Origin: Tubulanus polymorphus
Lineage: Eukaryota; Nemertea; Palaeonemertea; Tubulaniformes; Tubulanidae
Assembly (NCBI RefSeq): GCF_964204645.1
Contig: NC_134031.1
Span: 9,650,501 to 9,710,500 of the forward strand
Reading direction: 5' to 3'
Length of the DNA stretch: 60,000 nt
In this document: positions 1 to 11,434 of the stretch, in pieces
Position numbering within the stretch: the stretch's first letter is position 1
Layout: every line of letters begins with the position of its first letter
Program-made: the position numbers and the translations under genes
The notes under the pieces: generated by a model
Database searches by the model: none
What the model was told of the DNA's origin: nothing
The model's input: the letters and a program-made list of their open reading frames with translations, nothing else

Positions 1-165
1 AAATTTGATTGAATTTGTTGTTCGAGCACATGGCTAATTAGCATATCAAGGTCATCGATCCGATTTAAGAAAAAGCTATTTTTCCCGGACTTTGCACAAT
101 GGTCAATGATATTTTCTGCAGTGCTGATAAAAATATTCCTCCCAAAAACCAAATCAACTAAAGCT
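1..165. repeat. Host interspersed repeat, end fragment
   Basis: This stretch matches 12669-12831 with scattered differences. Shared words include GCACATGGCTAATTAGCAT and ATATCAAGGTCA. The second copy forms the right part of the insertion that interrupts element A. No coding potential is visible. The family is not recognised. Confidence 0.7.
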
Positions 166-1384
166 TTTACAGAAATCGATCTTAACTCTTTCCATGTTTG
201 AATTTTTTTATATCAAAATCCACTCAATCTGATATTACTTAATTTTGGCGAATTTGACATATGGTTTTTAATGTCCATTAAAATGCTTTTCTAATGCCAA
301 AACCCCCGTATAACCTAAAACTTTCTGAAAGCTATTAGTTATAGCTATTAGAAATTTATGGTTTTCAAAACTGTTTGACACCTGGGTCCAAGTGGGTCCC
401 CAAAATATGGGGTCGTGTTCAGGTCATATGCTATAAAAAGTCATGTTATTCATTATACTGAAGCCAGAAATATGTATAAATCTAAAAGCAAATGCCTATT
501 TTCTATTCCTATAATATCAATGTTTGTGTTACTCAAACAAAATAATACATTTTTTCTCATTGGTGGGTCAGAATTTCCTAAAAAGGTCAAAGCAACCCAA
601 GCGTGACCCAATTTTCACACATTTTCTCCTCATGAGTGCAGATCATTCTTTCTTCCAGTATCCTCATTGTTTATTTACAATAAACCATTAGATAATTATC
701 TCTAAAGACTTTTGCGTGGGTGATAAGTGTTTTTTATATGTTGCTGGGCGCATTCACGAGTAACTGAGCGCGGGTATCTGAGGCAATGACTAAATAGAGC
801 ATTTGGCCTACATTTCTATAACAACCAGACGCCGAGTGTTAAATACAGTATCTACTAGCAAGTATTGCTCGTATAGTGTATATACACACTTGCTTAACAT
901 GCAGGCAACCAGTGGAGTGCGTTGTAGGAGTTTGTTTTCACTAATTCGCCATCTAGGGGGTGTATAAGTCAATGGTATTATGTTGATGGCAACACCACCT
1001 ACATTAATTGGAGTATATGCCATCGGTCTGATGCCGAGGACATTCAAAGAGTTAGAATACAATTTTAGATCTGAAAATAAAACCCGGAAGTAAAACGGTA
1101 GACGATACCTGCTGATTACTGCGGCTAAGCCAATCATAGAGGAACCTTTGCTTTCTGATTGGCTTTTCAAAACCAATATTTTTGCGATCAGATATTCGCA
1201 AAAAACCTCTTTTAAATTCAGCTACGTAGAGTTTGGAGAATGGATAATGCTCTAATAAATGATTTGTATGAATATATGCTCAGTTGCACAGTAAAAGAGC
1301 CTTTACTCTGGAAACCATGTCATTTAAATTCGCACCATTTGTATAGTAATAGGCTCAGCCAACGGCTGGCCTAAAAATTGTAAA
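166..1384. other. Host non-coding DNA
   Basis: Open frames here are short, have no recognisable domain and do not continue across splice-like junctions. I see no RNA gene. The stretch at 370-410 resembles the product-poor host repeat sequence seen elsewhere in the window, but no boundaries can be drawn. Confidence 0.5.
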
Positions 1385-1981
1385 AGTTTGTAATTTAAAT
1401 AGTAATTTGATTTATCTCCTAATGATATATCTGAATTTAGTTTCATTCATAAATCTTCGAAATCTTATCTTTTAAAATTATAATCATATGATTTTGATAA
1501 TAAATCTGTTTCTTCTTTTATAAATTCTATATTATATTTTCAATCATCAATTTCTTTTTCTCAACTGAAATTTCTTTTTTAAACTCAATTTCTTCGATTA
1601 CCTTTGTATCTCTTTCTAATTCTAACCTTTAAAACTCTTTTATTGTTTTAAATAATTCATCACCTTAGGATCTCTTATAATTTTATTATGTGTAATTTTA
1701 TCAATTTCATTTCTTTAACTGATATATTCTCTAAGTGATTTATCAGAAAATATATTTAAATCTTCTAATCCTGGATATGATACATCAAAAAATTCATTCG
1801 CTAAAAATTCTTTAGTTTAAACTCCAATTAATATTGAATAATAATATTGATAGTTATGAAATTATATCCTGTTTCTAAATTGTTACTGCTGCTAAATTAG
1901 AATTAATTGTAAAAAAAAATTTTTAAAAAATTGATCAGCTCTTTGTTTAACATCTGAAAAAGATTAATCATTAAAATTCAT
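1385..1981 (-). pseudogene. Polinton structural-protein fragment, inverted
   Basis: Read on the minus strand from an ATG at 1981, this AT-rich stretch encodes broken pieces that resemble the C-terminal part of the long gene at 22855-23913. The shared core reads like LNIFSDKSLREYIS here and LDIFSDKTIRESIG there, followed by a charged, helix-rich tail. It is broken by several stops and frameshifts. Base composition is far more AT-rich than the host DNA on each side. I infer a truncated Polinton copy. The protein function is unknown; in Polintons a similar gene lies just upstream of the membrane and capsid genes. Confidence 0.5.
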
Positions 1982-3543
1982 TTAATCGTGTGATCTATAG
2001 AATTCCACCTTTCATTTTAATCACGTTTTAACAACTTGTTGGTACAAAATAACTTCCAAACGAGGCTTAGTTTCCCTTCGGAACTTTTAAAACATTCAAT
2101 GTAGCAATAAAAGCTCTAACCCTATTGAGTTTCATCGGCATCCGTTGCTTATTCATCAATTTGGTTACTTATTTGTTGTTGGAACTACATTTCGTTTCGG
2201 AAGAACACATGCCCTCTTACGTACATTCATGCTTTACATACGTGCCTGACACATATACTCGCAGCTATATGTGGTGTATTGATATGTGCATGTATATGAA
2301 AAGGGCGCCTCGTGCCTGGCCTAGTTAATATTTTGTTGGAAACTGCAAATGATCAACTGCCAGGCTTCGTCGCGGCCGGCCGTGAAAAGCAGTGACGTTT
2401 ATAGAAAGGCTGTAAAATTTGGAAAGAGGGAAGTGAATCTTGGAGATTCAATTTACCAAAATAAATTGTTTAAACTTCGCACACTTCGTGTATAGAAATC
2501 GTCACACCATGAGCGTGGATAGTGTTTTTTGAGTCAGTGGGGAAAACCCACTACCATATACATTCATGATGAATCATCATGCAGTTGTGTGTGATTACTT
2601 GGAGCATGGATTCTCTGATATACTGCCAAAAACTTCATGCCAAAGATAGGTATATGCGTTTCCATTCATAACTCGAAAAAAAGACATTTTTCCTGATACT
2701 TTCCGGCGTCCTTATTTTCGATCTATTGTCTGTAAAAAGTCAGTCTTCTCCCATCATTTGAAGTCAATGCAATAGCTTTCACTATTTTTCTTCGGCCGGG
2801 TGCTTACAATCTCTAATTTAGACTAACAATGTTAAATGTTTATGCTGATTAAACATACACTCATGTAAATTTAGGAAAGTCCATATTAAGAATTTCGTTT
2901 AAGAATATCTTAACCCGATTTCCTTGAAATATTTTACAGGGTTTTTGAAGAATGTCCATCATTGACAAGAATTCCACAATCTGCTTTGTCATGCATGCGA
3001 CAATTAAAAAAATTGTAAGTATAATGTAAGACACAAACAACTGAAAAAAGAAAGACACAAACAACTGAAAAATATAGCTATATCGCAGTGTTGACGGTTT
3101 TCTACTGCCATGGTGTACCCCATATGCTGGTCGACTCATCTCATGAATTTTGACTTCAATGAATTTAAGCAATCAGGAAAAATTTCCTCGGGACTCAATC
3201 TTCCGACCAATTGCCTAGAATATGATCGTCCTAATGCAGCGTCAAGCCTCACAACGACGGCAACTCAGTTCGCTCGAGCTGACTTAAGATGAAATAAGAT
3301 AAGATATACCTTCATTCTTCATTTTACAGTTTGAGGAGGTGCAAAAATTTGGTTATATTTAACAGGGAATATATACACTGATAGAAAGAAATAAAATGTA
3401 TGAAAAATACAATGTTTTACGAACATAAAATTATAACAATAAAATCCCTGAAAAAACTATACATTACAAATTTCAGTAAGATAATTTTTTGAACTGCTTC
3501 ACAGACTTTGTCCATAGTGAAAAAGGCGTCTCCTTACGGCGAA
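1982..3543. other. Host non-coding DNA
   Basis: There is no convincing gene. A directly repeated AAAGACACAAACAACTGAAAAA is seen near 3030-3075. Small open frames at 2125, 2861 and 3110 have no domain signature. Confidence 0.5.
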
Positions 3544-3549
3544 TATACG
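3544..3549. repeat. Left target-site duplication, TATACG
   Basis: TATACG directly precedes the left terminal AGTAATTAGG. The same six bases follow the right terminus at 17989-17994. A 6-bp duplication is the established signature of Polinton integration by a retroviral-like integrase. Confidence 0.92.
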
Positions 3550-3618
3550 AGTAATTAGGAAATGGCGTTTTCATACCTGAGGTCGAGAGGTCGAGACACC
3601 ACTCATCACAGCTAGGCC

Positions 3619-3845
3619 GAGAACGGTCAACAGCGTTGTGATACACGTATACAGTGAGTGCGCGTAACAACAGCTGCGCGTGGATAGATCGATACAGTGA
3701 GTCGCTACTGAGAACGGTTATTAACGCGTGTGCTATTACTGTAGTACAGTGATTGCGTGTCAGCTGTGCTCGGATAAATAGATGCTGTGAGGCTTGGGTG
3801 AGAACGGTAATAGCGCGCTTGTTATATACAAGGGGAAGTAATCCC
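3619..3845 (+). repeat. Tandem ~90-bp units inside the TIR
   Basis: GAGAACGGT recurs at 3619, 3710 and 3800, giving periods of 91 and 90 bases. The units share GCTATTAC/GTAGTACAGTGA-type and TGCGCTCGG-type words and are only partly alike. The same array occurs inverted in the right TIR, and a broken unit is seen at 21340-21428. Confidence 0.75.
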
Positions 3846-3860
3846 TACTCATCACCACAA

Positions 3861-3882
3861 GTATTTTTTTTCCTTGTAAATG
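3861..3882 (+). promoter_or_regulatory. T-run leader of PolB
   Basis: GTA, a run of eight T, CCTTGTAA and then the ATG at 3880. It matches the leader shared by other genes of these elements and lies within the TIR, so the right-end gene carries almost the same one. Confidence 0.6.
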
Positions 3883-6800
3883 GGAGAGAATAAGACAGAA
3901 CAAATTGATGTTAATGAAAATCAATATTATTGTCCATATTGTAAAAAATACATTGATAAATCTCAAAAATCGCGTCATGAAAAATCTTCAAATCTCAGAA
4001 AATTCCAATGAAAGAAAAGAACGATTAGAAAATATGAATGTGGATGAAATAAAATGTGAAGTTTGTGATGAATTTATAGCAAAAAGGAATTATAATAGAC
4101 ATCTCGAAACACAAAAATACCACCAAAATTTGAGTAATAATGTTTTAGGAAAAGATTATTTTGATGATAAACCTCAACAAGTAAAAAAACCAGCTTCAAA
4201 AACAATCTATTTCAAATAAACCTTACATGGAAAATGATAGAAATTATATTGATTCACTAGAAATAAAAGATTCAATTGAAATATTAGAAACATTACGTAG
4301 TAAAATTGGTCCTGCAGCGATTATATTTAGATTTTTTAAAGGTACAACAATAGAAGATTATATTAAATTTAATTAAATAATTGAAAAAATACTAGATTTG
4401 ATAACAGATGTTGAATATCCAAAAATTAGTATCTCTGGGAAAGTAAGTTTTTTAAAGTCAGAAGAGAAAATGGATTATAATATTCGAACGCTCTCTGAAG
4501 AAATAATTTCAAAAACGCAAATAAAAGAGAAGTTAGAAAAAACATTTAATGAATTTAAACGTCATATTGAAGAAAGATATTTTGAGGGTTCTGGTTTAAC
4601 ATTGAATGAAATTATATTTTTAGATTTAAATGTTTATAATACAAAAAGGAATAAAACTTCAAAAAGTAAAACAATGTTTAAAAATGACTCCAACTTTACA
4701 ACAGAAAAGGATATTAAAGCATCAAGTTATATTAAATTACCATTTACAACAAAAGCGGTAATAAATGTTCAAAATGAAGATAATAAATGTTTTCTATGGT
4801 CAATTAATAGTTGTTTACACCCAACAGAAGATATTACGCATAGTTTTAGAATAACAAATTACCGGAAATATGAAACATTATATAAAATTGATCAATATCC
4901 AGTAACTATAAAAATGATACCCAAAATAGAAAAAATTAATAGTTTAAAAATAAATGTATTCGAATTAATGCAATTACCAAAGACAAAAGGTGAAAATATT
5001 AAAGATTATACATTGGAAGCTTTATATTTAACAGAATATTATGATGATGAAAATGCTATAGATTTGTTATATTACAAAAAAGATGAAAATGAACATTATA
5101 TGTGGTTAAAACAAATTGATTCATTCTTTAGAACAGAAAGTGATTTTATCAGTCATAAAATTTATCTATGTAGAAAATGTTTATCTAAATTTAGAACTGA
5201 GAATGCGTAACTAAAACATAAAGAATTATGTGATAATAAAGATTTTTGTAAATTAATAATGCCAACAGAAAAAGATTATAAATTGAAATTTACTAATCAT
5301 AAATTTAAGAATATTGTTCCATTTGTAATTTATGGGGATTTTGAATCGTTGAATAAAGAATTAACTGATCAAGATAGAAAAGAAATATATAACAAAAAGC
5401 AATTATCAAATCAATGGATAAACGAAATGAATTAAATGAAGACACAACACAAGACCCGCCAATTATAAATATAATTAAAAAAGTTCATCAAAGAGCTGCT
5501 GCTTATGGAATTTACATCAAATCAAATTATCCCGAATTATATGAAAGTCAATATATTTCTTTTAGAGGTGAAGATGTAGTTAATGATTTTTGTAACAAAA
5601 TGATTGAATTAGAAAGTGATTTTGCAAAATTATTAAACAAAAATAAAAGAATAGTTATGACAAAAGAAGATGAAATTGATTTTAATTATGCAACTCATTG
5701 TTGTTATTGTGAAAAACGTTTTTATTCATTTGATAAAAAAGTTAGATATCATAATCATTTAAATTCAAAATATCGTGGAGCTGCTCATGAAGATTGTAAT
5801 TTACAAGCTAAGAAAGTTAATTTCGTACCAATATTATTTCATAATTTATCAGGCTATGATACCCATCTATTTATAAAACAATTATCAGGGAAATTGGGCA
5901 CAATTAATCAAGAAATAGAAGAATATAATGCTATGAATGGTGTAAATGTAAGAAAATATGATTTTAAACTATTAGCTAAAACATCCGAAAATTATATTTC
6001 ATTTCAATTTGGTTGCATTAGATTTTTAGATTCTTATAGATTTCTAGCAAGTTCATTAGATAATTTATCAAAAAGTTTAGTTGATAATGATTTTATAATA
6101 ACTCGATATTATTATCCAAATGAACAAGATTTTAAATTATTGAGATATAAAGGTGCAATTCCTTATTCATTTTAAAAAACACACAATGATTTGAATGTAA
6201 CAGAATTATTAAAAGATCAATTTTATGATCAATTAAAAGAGGAGTATGTGAAAGATGAAGTGTTTAATAGAACATTAAATATTTGGAACCATTTTAAGAT
6301 GAAAAATCATGGTGAATTAGTTGATTTATATTTAAAATCAGATGTTATGATATTGGCTGACATATTTGAAAAATTTAGAAAAGTTAATTTGAATCATTTT
6401 AATGTTGATCCTTGTTATTGCTACTCTAGTCCTGGTTTAACCTGGCAATGTGGTTTAAAATACACAAATGTAGAATTAGATTTATTAAAAGAACCAGACA
6501 TGGTTTTATTATTTGAAAAATCAATTAGAGGTGGAATTAGTGGTGTTATGGGAGATAGATATTTTAAAGCAAATGATGAATATAAATTATTATATATTGA
6601 CGCCAATAATTTATATGGTTGGGCAATGATGCAACCTCAACCATACAAAATTTTTATATTAACAGAAGTTGAAAATGGTGATAAAACTGATTGGGAAAGC
6701 GCAATTGCGAGTTTAAAAGATGAAGCACCAATTGGTTATTTCTTTGTAGTTGATTTAGAATATCCTGATAACATAAAGTTTAAAACAAGAAACTTACCTT

Positions 6801-8779
6801 ATTGCCCAGAACATTTAGCCGTAGATGATAGTTATTTAAGTGAATACCAGAAGAAAATAAAACCGAAAGATCATGTTTTTACAGAAAAATTAATACTTAC
6901 TCAAAATAATAAATACAATTATATTGTTCATTATAGGATGTTAAAATTTCATCTAAAACAAGGAATGAAATTAAGGAAAGTACATAGATATATTGAATTT
7001 AATCAATCGAAGTGGTTAGAAAAATATATAGATTTCAATACTCAAAAGAGAACCATATCAAAAACAGATTTTGAAAAAGATTTCTTCAAATTAATGAATA
7101 ATAGTTTGTATGGTAAAACATGTGAAAATATTAGAAATAGAAATGATATTGAATTAGTAAATAATTCTGAACGATTAAGACATTTACAATAAAGTCCTAG
7201 ACATTTAGGAAATAACAGATTTGAAGATTATTTAACAGCAGTTAAATTAAAAAGAACGTCAATGAAATTTAATAAACCTATATTCATTGGTTCAACTGTT
7301 TTAGAAGTATCAAAATTAATAATGTATGATTTTTATTATAATGTTTTACAACCACTTTTTGGGGAAAAGCATATTGAAATATTACATTTTGATTCTGTAA
7401 CAGCTGACACCCCAATATTATTAAAATGTAATGATAAAATATTGATAAGAAGAATTTCAGAAATAATTCCAAAACAAAATGAATGTTATATTTCATATGG
7501 TGAAAAAGAATTGATACAAATAAATGGTTTAATGGATGTTTGGACAAGAAATGGATGGAAAAAATTAAAGAATATTATTAGGCATAAAACAAATAAGAAA
7601 ATCTATAGAGTTAGAACTAAATTAGGGTTTGTAGATGTTACAGAAGATCATAGTTTAACTAAACGAAATGGCGATGAAATAAAACCAACTGATATAAAAA
7701 TTGGAGATGAATTATTACATAAAAGATTTTTCCCAAGACTGAATCATATGTCATTCGACGAAATTATTGATAATATTTATAATATAGAACCTGAAACATT
7801 AGAAGAAAAAGAATATTTTGTCTAAGGATTTTTCATGGGTGATGGTTCAGCAGGTGTGTATAAATATGTTAATCGCACTCAATATTGCTGGTATTTATGC
7901 AATCAAGATTTGAAATTATTAGAAAGAATAAAGAAATTCTGTGAAGAAGTTTATTCACATAAAACATTTAAAATCATAGATGTTATGAAATCATCACAAT
8001 GTTATAGAATACATGCGAATAATACTAAAGATTTTGCAATTAAATATAATGATGAATTCTATTTTCATGCAATAATGAAAAGTAATACTTCAACTAAAGA
8101 AAAGATAGTTCCAGATAATGTATTAAATGCAAAATATAATTTAAGAAAATGGTTCTTCATTGGATTCTATACTGTAGATGGTTCAAAAAGTTTCAAAAAC
8201 CGCAAAAAAGGAAAAGTTGCTATATCAGGATTGAATATATTATGCAATTCATTAGGTTTTAATATGAATATTGGATTGATTAAATCTAAACCAAGTTGCT
8301 TTAATTTAAGCCATGTAGAAAATGAGTTAACAGAAGAAGTTAAAGATTTATTTGAAATATATAACCAAACAGATTATGTTTATGATTTATCAACTGAAGA
8401 TGGCACATTTAACTGTGGATTTCCATTAATTGCGTTCAATACTGATGCGTACATACTAAGAATCAAGACAAATGACATAACAAAAGACTTGATTGAATTT
8501 GTTGGGATAAGAAGTAAAATGTATAGTTACAGAACAAAAGATCATGAAGCTAAAAAGTTAAAAGGAATAACAAAACATGTGGTTGATAAACATATAGAAT
8601 TTCAAGATTATATAAGGTGTTTATATAACTCAATTGTTATGAAACACAAAATGAATTGTTTAAGATCAGAAGATCACGAGATGTACATTAATGAAGTTGA
8701 AAAAACTAGTTTGAATCCATTTGATGATAAAAGGCATATTTTAGATGATGGTATAAAAACATTACCTTATGGTTATTAA
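3880..8779 (+). pseudogene. polB: Family B DNA polymerase (Polinton PolB2) with intein
   Basis: This is the replicative DNA polymerase of element A, of the protein-primed type found in Polintons (family DNA_pol_B_2). The N-terminus holds two C2H2-like zinc fingers (CPYCKKYIDKSQKSRH; CEVCDEF). Next comes the Polinton N-terminal domain with VINVQNEDNKCFLW at 4759-4800. The exonuclease has DFES near 5338 and SGYDTHLF near 5850. Polymerase motif A is YIDANNLYGW near 6594, motif B is NNSLYGK near 7097, and motif C (HFD/TDA) is split by an intein at 7394-8440. The frame is broken by in-frame TAA codons near 4217, 4373, 5208, 6173, 7190 and 7823, and by frameshifts near 4000, 4205 and 5395. The start is the TIR ATG with the shared leader. 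The copy cannot make a full protein as it stands. Confidence 0.93.
7394..8440 (+). other. Intein with LAGLIDADG homing endonuclease, pol-c site
   Basis: A 349-codon in-frame insert splits the polymerase motif C between D and T (extein HFD, then TDAYILRI). It starts with Ser (SVTADTPILL, block A) and has a block B VDVTEDHSL near residues 75-85. Two LAGLIDADG motifs follow, GFFMGDGSAG near 7826 and FFIGFYTVDGS near 8153, then block F YVYDLSTEDGTF. It ends in AFN with Thr as the +1 residue. Ser start, Asn end, Thr +1 and the D/T insertion point are those of known pol-c inteins in archaeal and giant-virus polymerases. The penultimate residue is Phe rather than the usual His. One in-frame TAA lies directly before the first LAGLIDADG motif. 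Confidence 0.93.
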
Positions 8780-8827
8780 AATGGATCAATATCATCAAAC
8801 TCGAAATCACTATTGGTTTCTCATTTT

Positions 8828-9088
8828 TCATTTTAATTGTTCTTGTATAATTTGTTTAGGTTCTTCCATTTCATTTTTCTCATTTAAATAAAGTTCTATC
8901 TTGTACCACATTTCATCTCGCTCTCTTTGTTTCTTTTTGTTCGTTAATTCATCAAATGGAATTATAATATCGATGTTTAAATAATTTACAATCTTATTTA
9001 AAAAGAATTCATAATTAATTGAATCTGTTATCCTATTATCCACATAATATCTCAATAATTGTTTGAATGTTTCTTTTATATTTTCCAT
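8828..9088 (-). CDS. Unknown 86-residue acidic/helical protein
   Basis: This is an open minus-strand frame downstream of PolB, convergent with it. It is charged and probably helical, with no cysteine motif, signal peptide or membrane segment. It shows no stop. The larger minus-strand zinc-finger gene reads toward it, so the two may have been one unit. Function unknown. Codon use and AT-content match the element. Confidence 0.5.
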   Translation of the reverse strand: MENIKETFKQLLRYYVDNRITDSINYEFFLNKIVNYLNIDIIIPFDELTNKKKQRERDEMWYKIELYLNEKNEMEEPKQIIQEQLK

Positions 9089-9099
9089 ATCTTCTTATA

Positions 9100-10074
9100 A
9101 ATATAATAAATATAAATACATTTTCTGTTCTTGTGTTAAATGTTGATGGAATAATTGTTTTCATTATATCTTTTTTAGTTATTTCACCATTTTCATTTTC
9201 TATTATTTTCATTTTTTCAAGCCATTGCTTATATTCTGGTGTATGATCTTCCGTAGAAAATATCTTAAATATTTCATCTAGATATTTTAATTTTGGTTCT
9301 ATAAGAATATTTCTAGTTTTTTCATCACCCTATAAATTCTTTTGCCATCCACATTCATTACAAAATATCACAGGACCTTCTTGTCTTAAGTACTCATAAA
9401 TACATTTTGGGCATTTCTTGTCTATCATTTCTTAGTAATAGATCTTCGTTAAGCTCTTGGTATTTTCTTACGTTTTCTTTATGTCTTATTGTTCTATTAT
9501 GTAGATTTGAATTACTTGTTGTAATAATCAATTTACAATATTTAGAATAATATGTTTTTCTTGTTAATTCATTATATTGTTTTTCTAACTTTTCAACTGT
9601 TTCTTTATTATCTGGTAACGTTTTCTCATATTTCATTTTTTCTAATATATTATTTTTTCTTTCATTGAATTCTGCTTCAAATTTATTAGAAATTTTATCA
9701 ATATGTGCTTTACGAAATTGATGATTCTCCCAATCTTCTATATTTTCAGGGTTATATTTTATTCGACAAGGCTCACAGAAATGATATTTTATATTATCCT
9801 TGTCATAGAATAAGAAAGGTCTTTTCCAAATAATTTCAGATTCAACTTCAACAGAATTACTATTACTTTCATTACTATCAACATTAGCCGTTGCGCCATT
9901 AATTTTACACTTATCTGAATGTTTTTTAACATAATTTCTTGAGAATAATTTATTACATTTTGGGCAGTTTAGTTTAGGGGGTTTATAATTTTCATTATGT
10001 TTTTTCATATGTCGAGCCATATTACTTTTTCTTAGAAGTTCACCACAAATTTCACATCCTATCTTCTCATCCAT
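9100..10074 (-). pseudogene. Zinc-finger protein with C-terminal zinc ribbon
   Basis: The first 226 residues are open from the ATG at 10074. The N-terminus holds CEICGELLRKSNMARHMKKH and a second finger CPKCNKLFSRNYVKKHSDKC, then a third Cys/His pair (FCEPCRIKY...H) and a coiled, basic region. The frame shifts near 9410. In the next frame a zinc-ribbon pattern (CPKC...FCNECGW) follows, then about 80 more residues with one TAA near 9333. A role in nucleic acid binding or gene regulation is likely from the fingers alone. It lies on the opposite strand from its neighbours, upstream of and divergent from the penton-like gene, so the 68-bp gap at 10075-10142 probably serves both. Confidence 0.7.
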
Positions 10075-10120
10075 TTATTAAGGAAAAATTTTATTAAAAT
10101 TAATTTTTAGTGATGAGCGG

Positions 10121-10145
10121 TAATTTTTTTATGTTATAAATAATG
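10121..10145 (+). promoter_or_regulatory. T-run leader of penton-like gene
   Basis: TAATTTTTTT at 10121-10130, then ATGTTATAAATA and the ATG at 10143. The spacing is slightly longer than in the other cases. Confidence 0.6.
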
Positions 10146-10816
10146 GTAGAAATAAAAGAATATACAATATTTGTTGATTCAAGAAAACTTACAAATTATA
10201 AATCTCATAATTTAATAGTACAATTAGATAGAGAATTTAAGAATTGTGTAGATTTAAAATTAGTAAATATAAGTTTCATCTATTTTTAAAACCAGGGTTA
10301 TATAATGTAGAAACATTGGCCCAAGAAATTAATCGGAGAGCACGATTAAAACTTGGAAGTGAAGGTAAATTTTCAATTAGATTTATAAAAAGTGATAGTT
10401 CTGATAAAATTAAAATAAAGTTAGATGATGAAAGCAAACACGCATTTATGGTAAGGAAACCTTTAGCTAAACTGTTAGGGATTAAACCACAAACTGTTAC
10501 AGGAAACGTAGACGGTAATTCAAATATAATACCTTTTACACATTTTTATATTTATTGCAATTTAATTGATCCTACAAAAACATTTGAAGCAACTAAAGAT
10601 ACAACATGTAATTCTAGTATATTAAATATTTTACCATTGAAGAATGTTAAACAATTTGGAACGCAAATAAATTATAATTTAGCTGAATGTGATTTTAAAC
10701 CTTGTATTCCTCAATTTAATAATTTTAAATTAGAAATAAGAAATCACAATGGATATTTAATTGATTTGAATAACTTTCCTGTAATTTATGAATTAGTTAT
10801 AAGATGTAAAGAGTAA
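10143..10816 (+). pseudogene. Penton-like minor capsid protein
   Basis: The gene begins MVEIKEYTIFVDSRKLTNYK and, after an internal deletion/frameshift near 10280, continues with LKPGLYNVETLAQEINRRA, HFYIYCNLIDPTKTF and a C-terminus with GYLIDLNNFPVIYELVI. Comparison with the copies at 19729 and 49635 shows about 90 bases missing at 10285. The ending with LID-N-PV-YEL is typical of the single-jelly-roll minor capsid proteins of Polintons and adintoviruses, which form the penton vertex. I base this on pattern memory, not alignment, so the role is probable rather than shown. Confidence 0.6.
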
Positions 10817-10835
10817 TTTTTTTGATATGTAAATG
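10814..10835 (+). promoter_or_regulatory. T-run leader of 118-residue gene
   Basis: TAATTTTTTT overlaps the stop codon of the penton-like gene at 10814-10816, followed by GATATGTAA and ATG at 10833. Stop and promoter-like element thus share bases. Confidence 0.65.
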
Positions 10836-11189
10836 AATATAACTGTTGGGCCGAGTATATGTTTTGGGTTTGATTTTAAACGTGAGAAAGAAATGAAATT
10901 CAACATTAATGATGTAATAACACATATCAAAAATATTGCATTTTCTAATGAAACAACATTTGAGTATGAAACAACAATAGATAAAGAAACTTTAAATGTA
11001 GAAAAGATTACTTATTTAATTAGAGAATCTTTAAGATTTTATGAATTAGTTGAAGATTTTATCATCGATGATATTAAAAAAATAATAATTGAAATATATA
11101 CAAATGAAACTAGTAATGAAATAAATGTTGAATTAATCGTAAATAAGATAACTAAATATTTTGAAGATAGTAATTTTTTTGATAAATAA
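10833..11189 (+). CDS. Conserved Polinton hypothetical, 118 residues
   Basis: The frame is intact. The N-terminus MNITVGPSICFGFDFKRE is conserved in the broken copy at 20491. The rest is charged and helical, rich in Ile, Asn and Glu, with no cysteine cluster or membrane segment. It sits between the penton-like gene and two small membrane-protein genes, each with the T-run leader, which suggests a late structural or assembly role. That is inference from position; no family is recognised. Confidence 0.7.
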   Translation: MNITVGPSICFGFDFKREKEMKFNINDVITHIKNIAFSNETTFEYETTIDKETLNVEKITYLIRESLRFYELVEDFIIDDIKKIIIEIYTNETSNEINVELIVNKITKYFEDSNFFDK

Positions 11190-11192
11190 ATG
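11171..11192 (+). promoter_or_regulatory. T-run leader of small membrane protein
   Basis: TAATTTTTTT at 11171-11180, GATAAATAA, then ATG at 11190. A clean copy of the shared leader. Confidence 0.7.
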
Positions 11193-11410
11193 AGTGATAA
11201 TAAGTGGATAATAACTGGAGTATATAATGGAGCATTACTATCAGTTGGAACTGTTGGTTATTCAATGGTATTAAAAAAGTATTTAAAATGGGAAGTGTTA
11301 ATGTTGATAGATTTGATATAAATGATATTTTAAAATTAACATTAGCAGTTACTTTATCTAATTTAACTATTGATTATTTGGAAAAACAAAAATATATTCC
11401 TCCCATATAA
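11190..11410 (+). pseudogene. Small membrane protein, frameshifted
   Basis: It begins MSDNKWIITGVYNGALLSVG, a hydrophobic segment likely to span a membrane. A frameshift near 11285 moves the frame to one ending YLEKQKYIPPI at 11408. The second half contains another hydrophobic stretch (ILKLTLAVTLSNLTI). Similar two-segment small proteins sit beside the next gene in other Polintons. Function unknown. Confidence 0.6.
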
Positions 11411-11434
11411 ATACATAATTATTTTGCTAAATAA

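Larger units (their letters stand above)
3550..3887 (+). repeat. Left terminal inverted repeat of element A
   Basis: The repeat starts AGTAATTAGG and ends inside the first codons of the PolB gene (ATGGGAGA). It matches the reverse complement of 17650-17988 with few mismatches. It contains a double box AGGTCGAGAGGTCGAG about 30 bases from the end and three tandem units of about 90 bp. Confidence 0.95.

Noticed and set aside
3880-8779. Alternative genetic code (TAA read as an amino acid) in the element
   Set aside because: TAA sites correspond to different residues in other copies (Lys, Gln), frameshifts occur at similar frequency, and genes also end at TAA where expected. Ordinary decay explains it.
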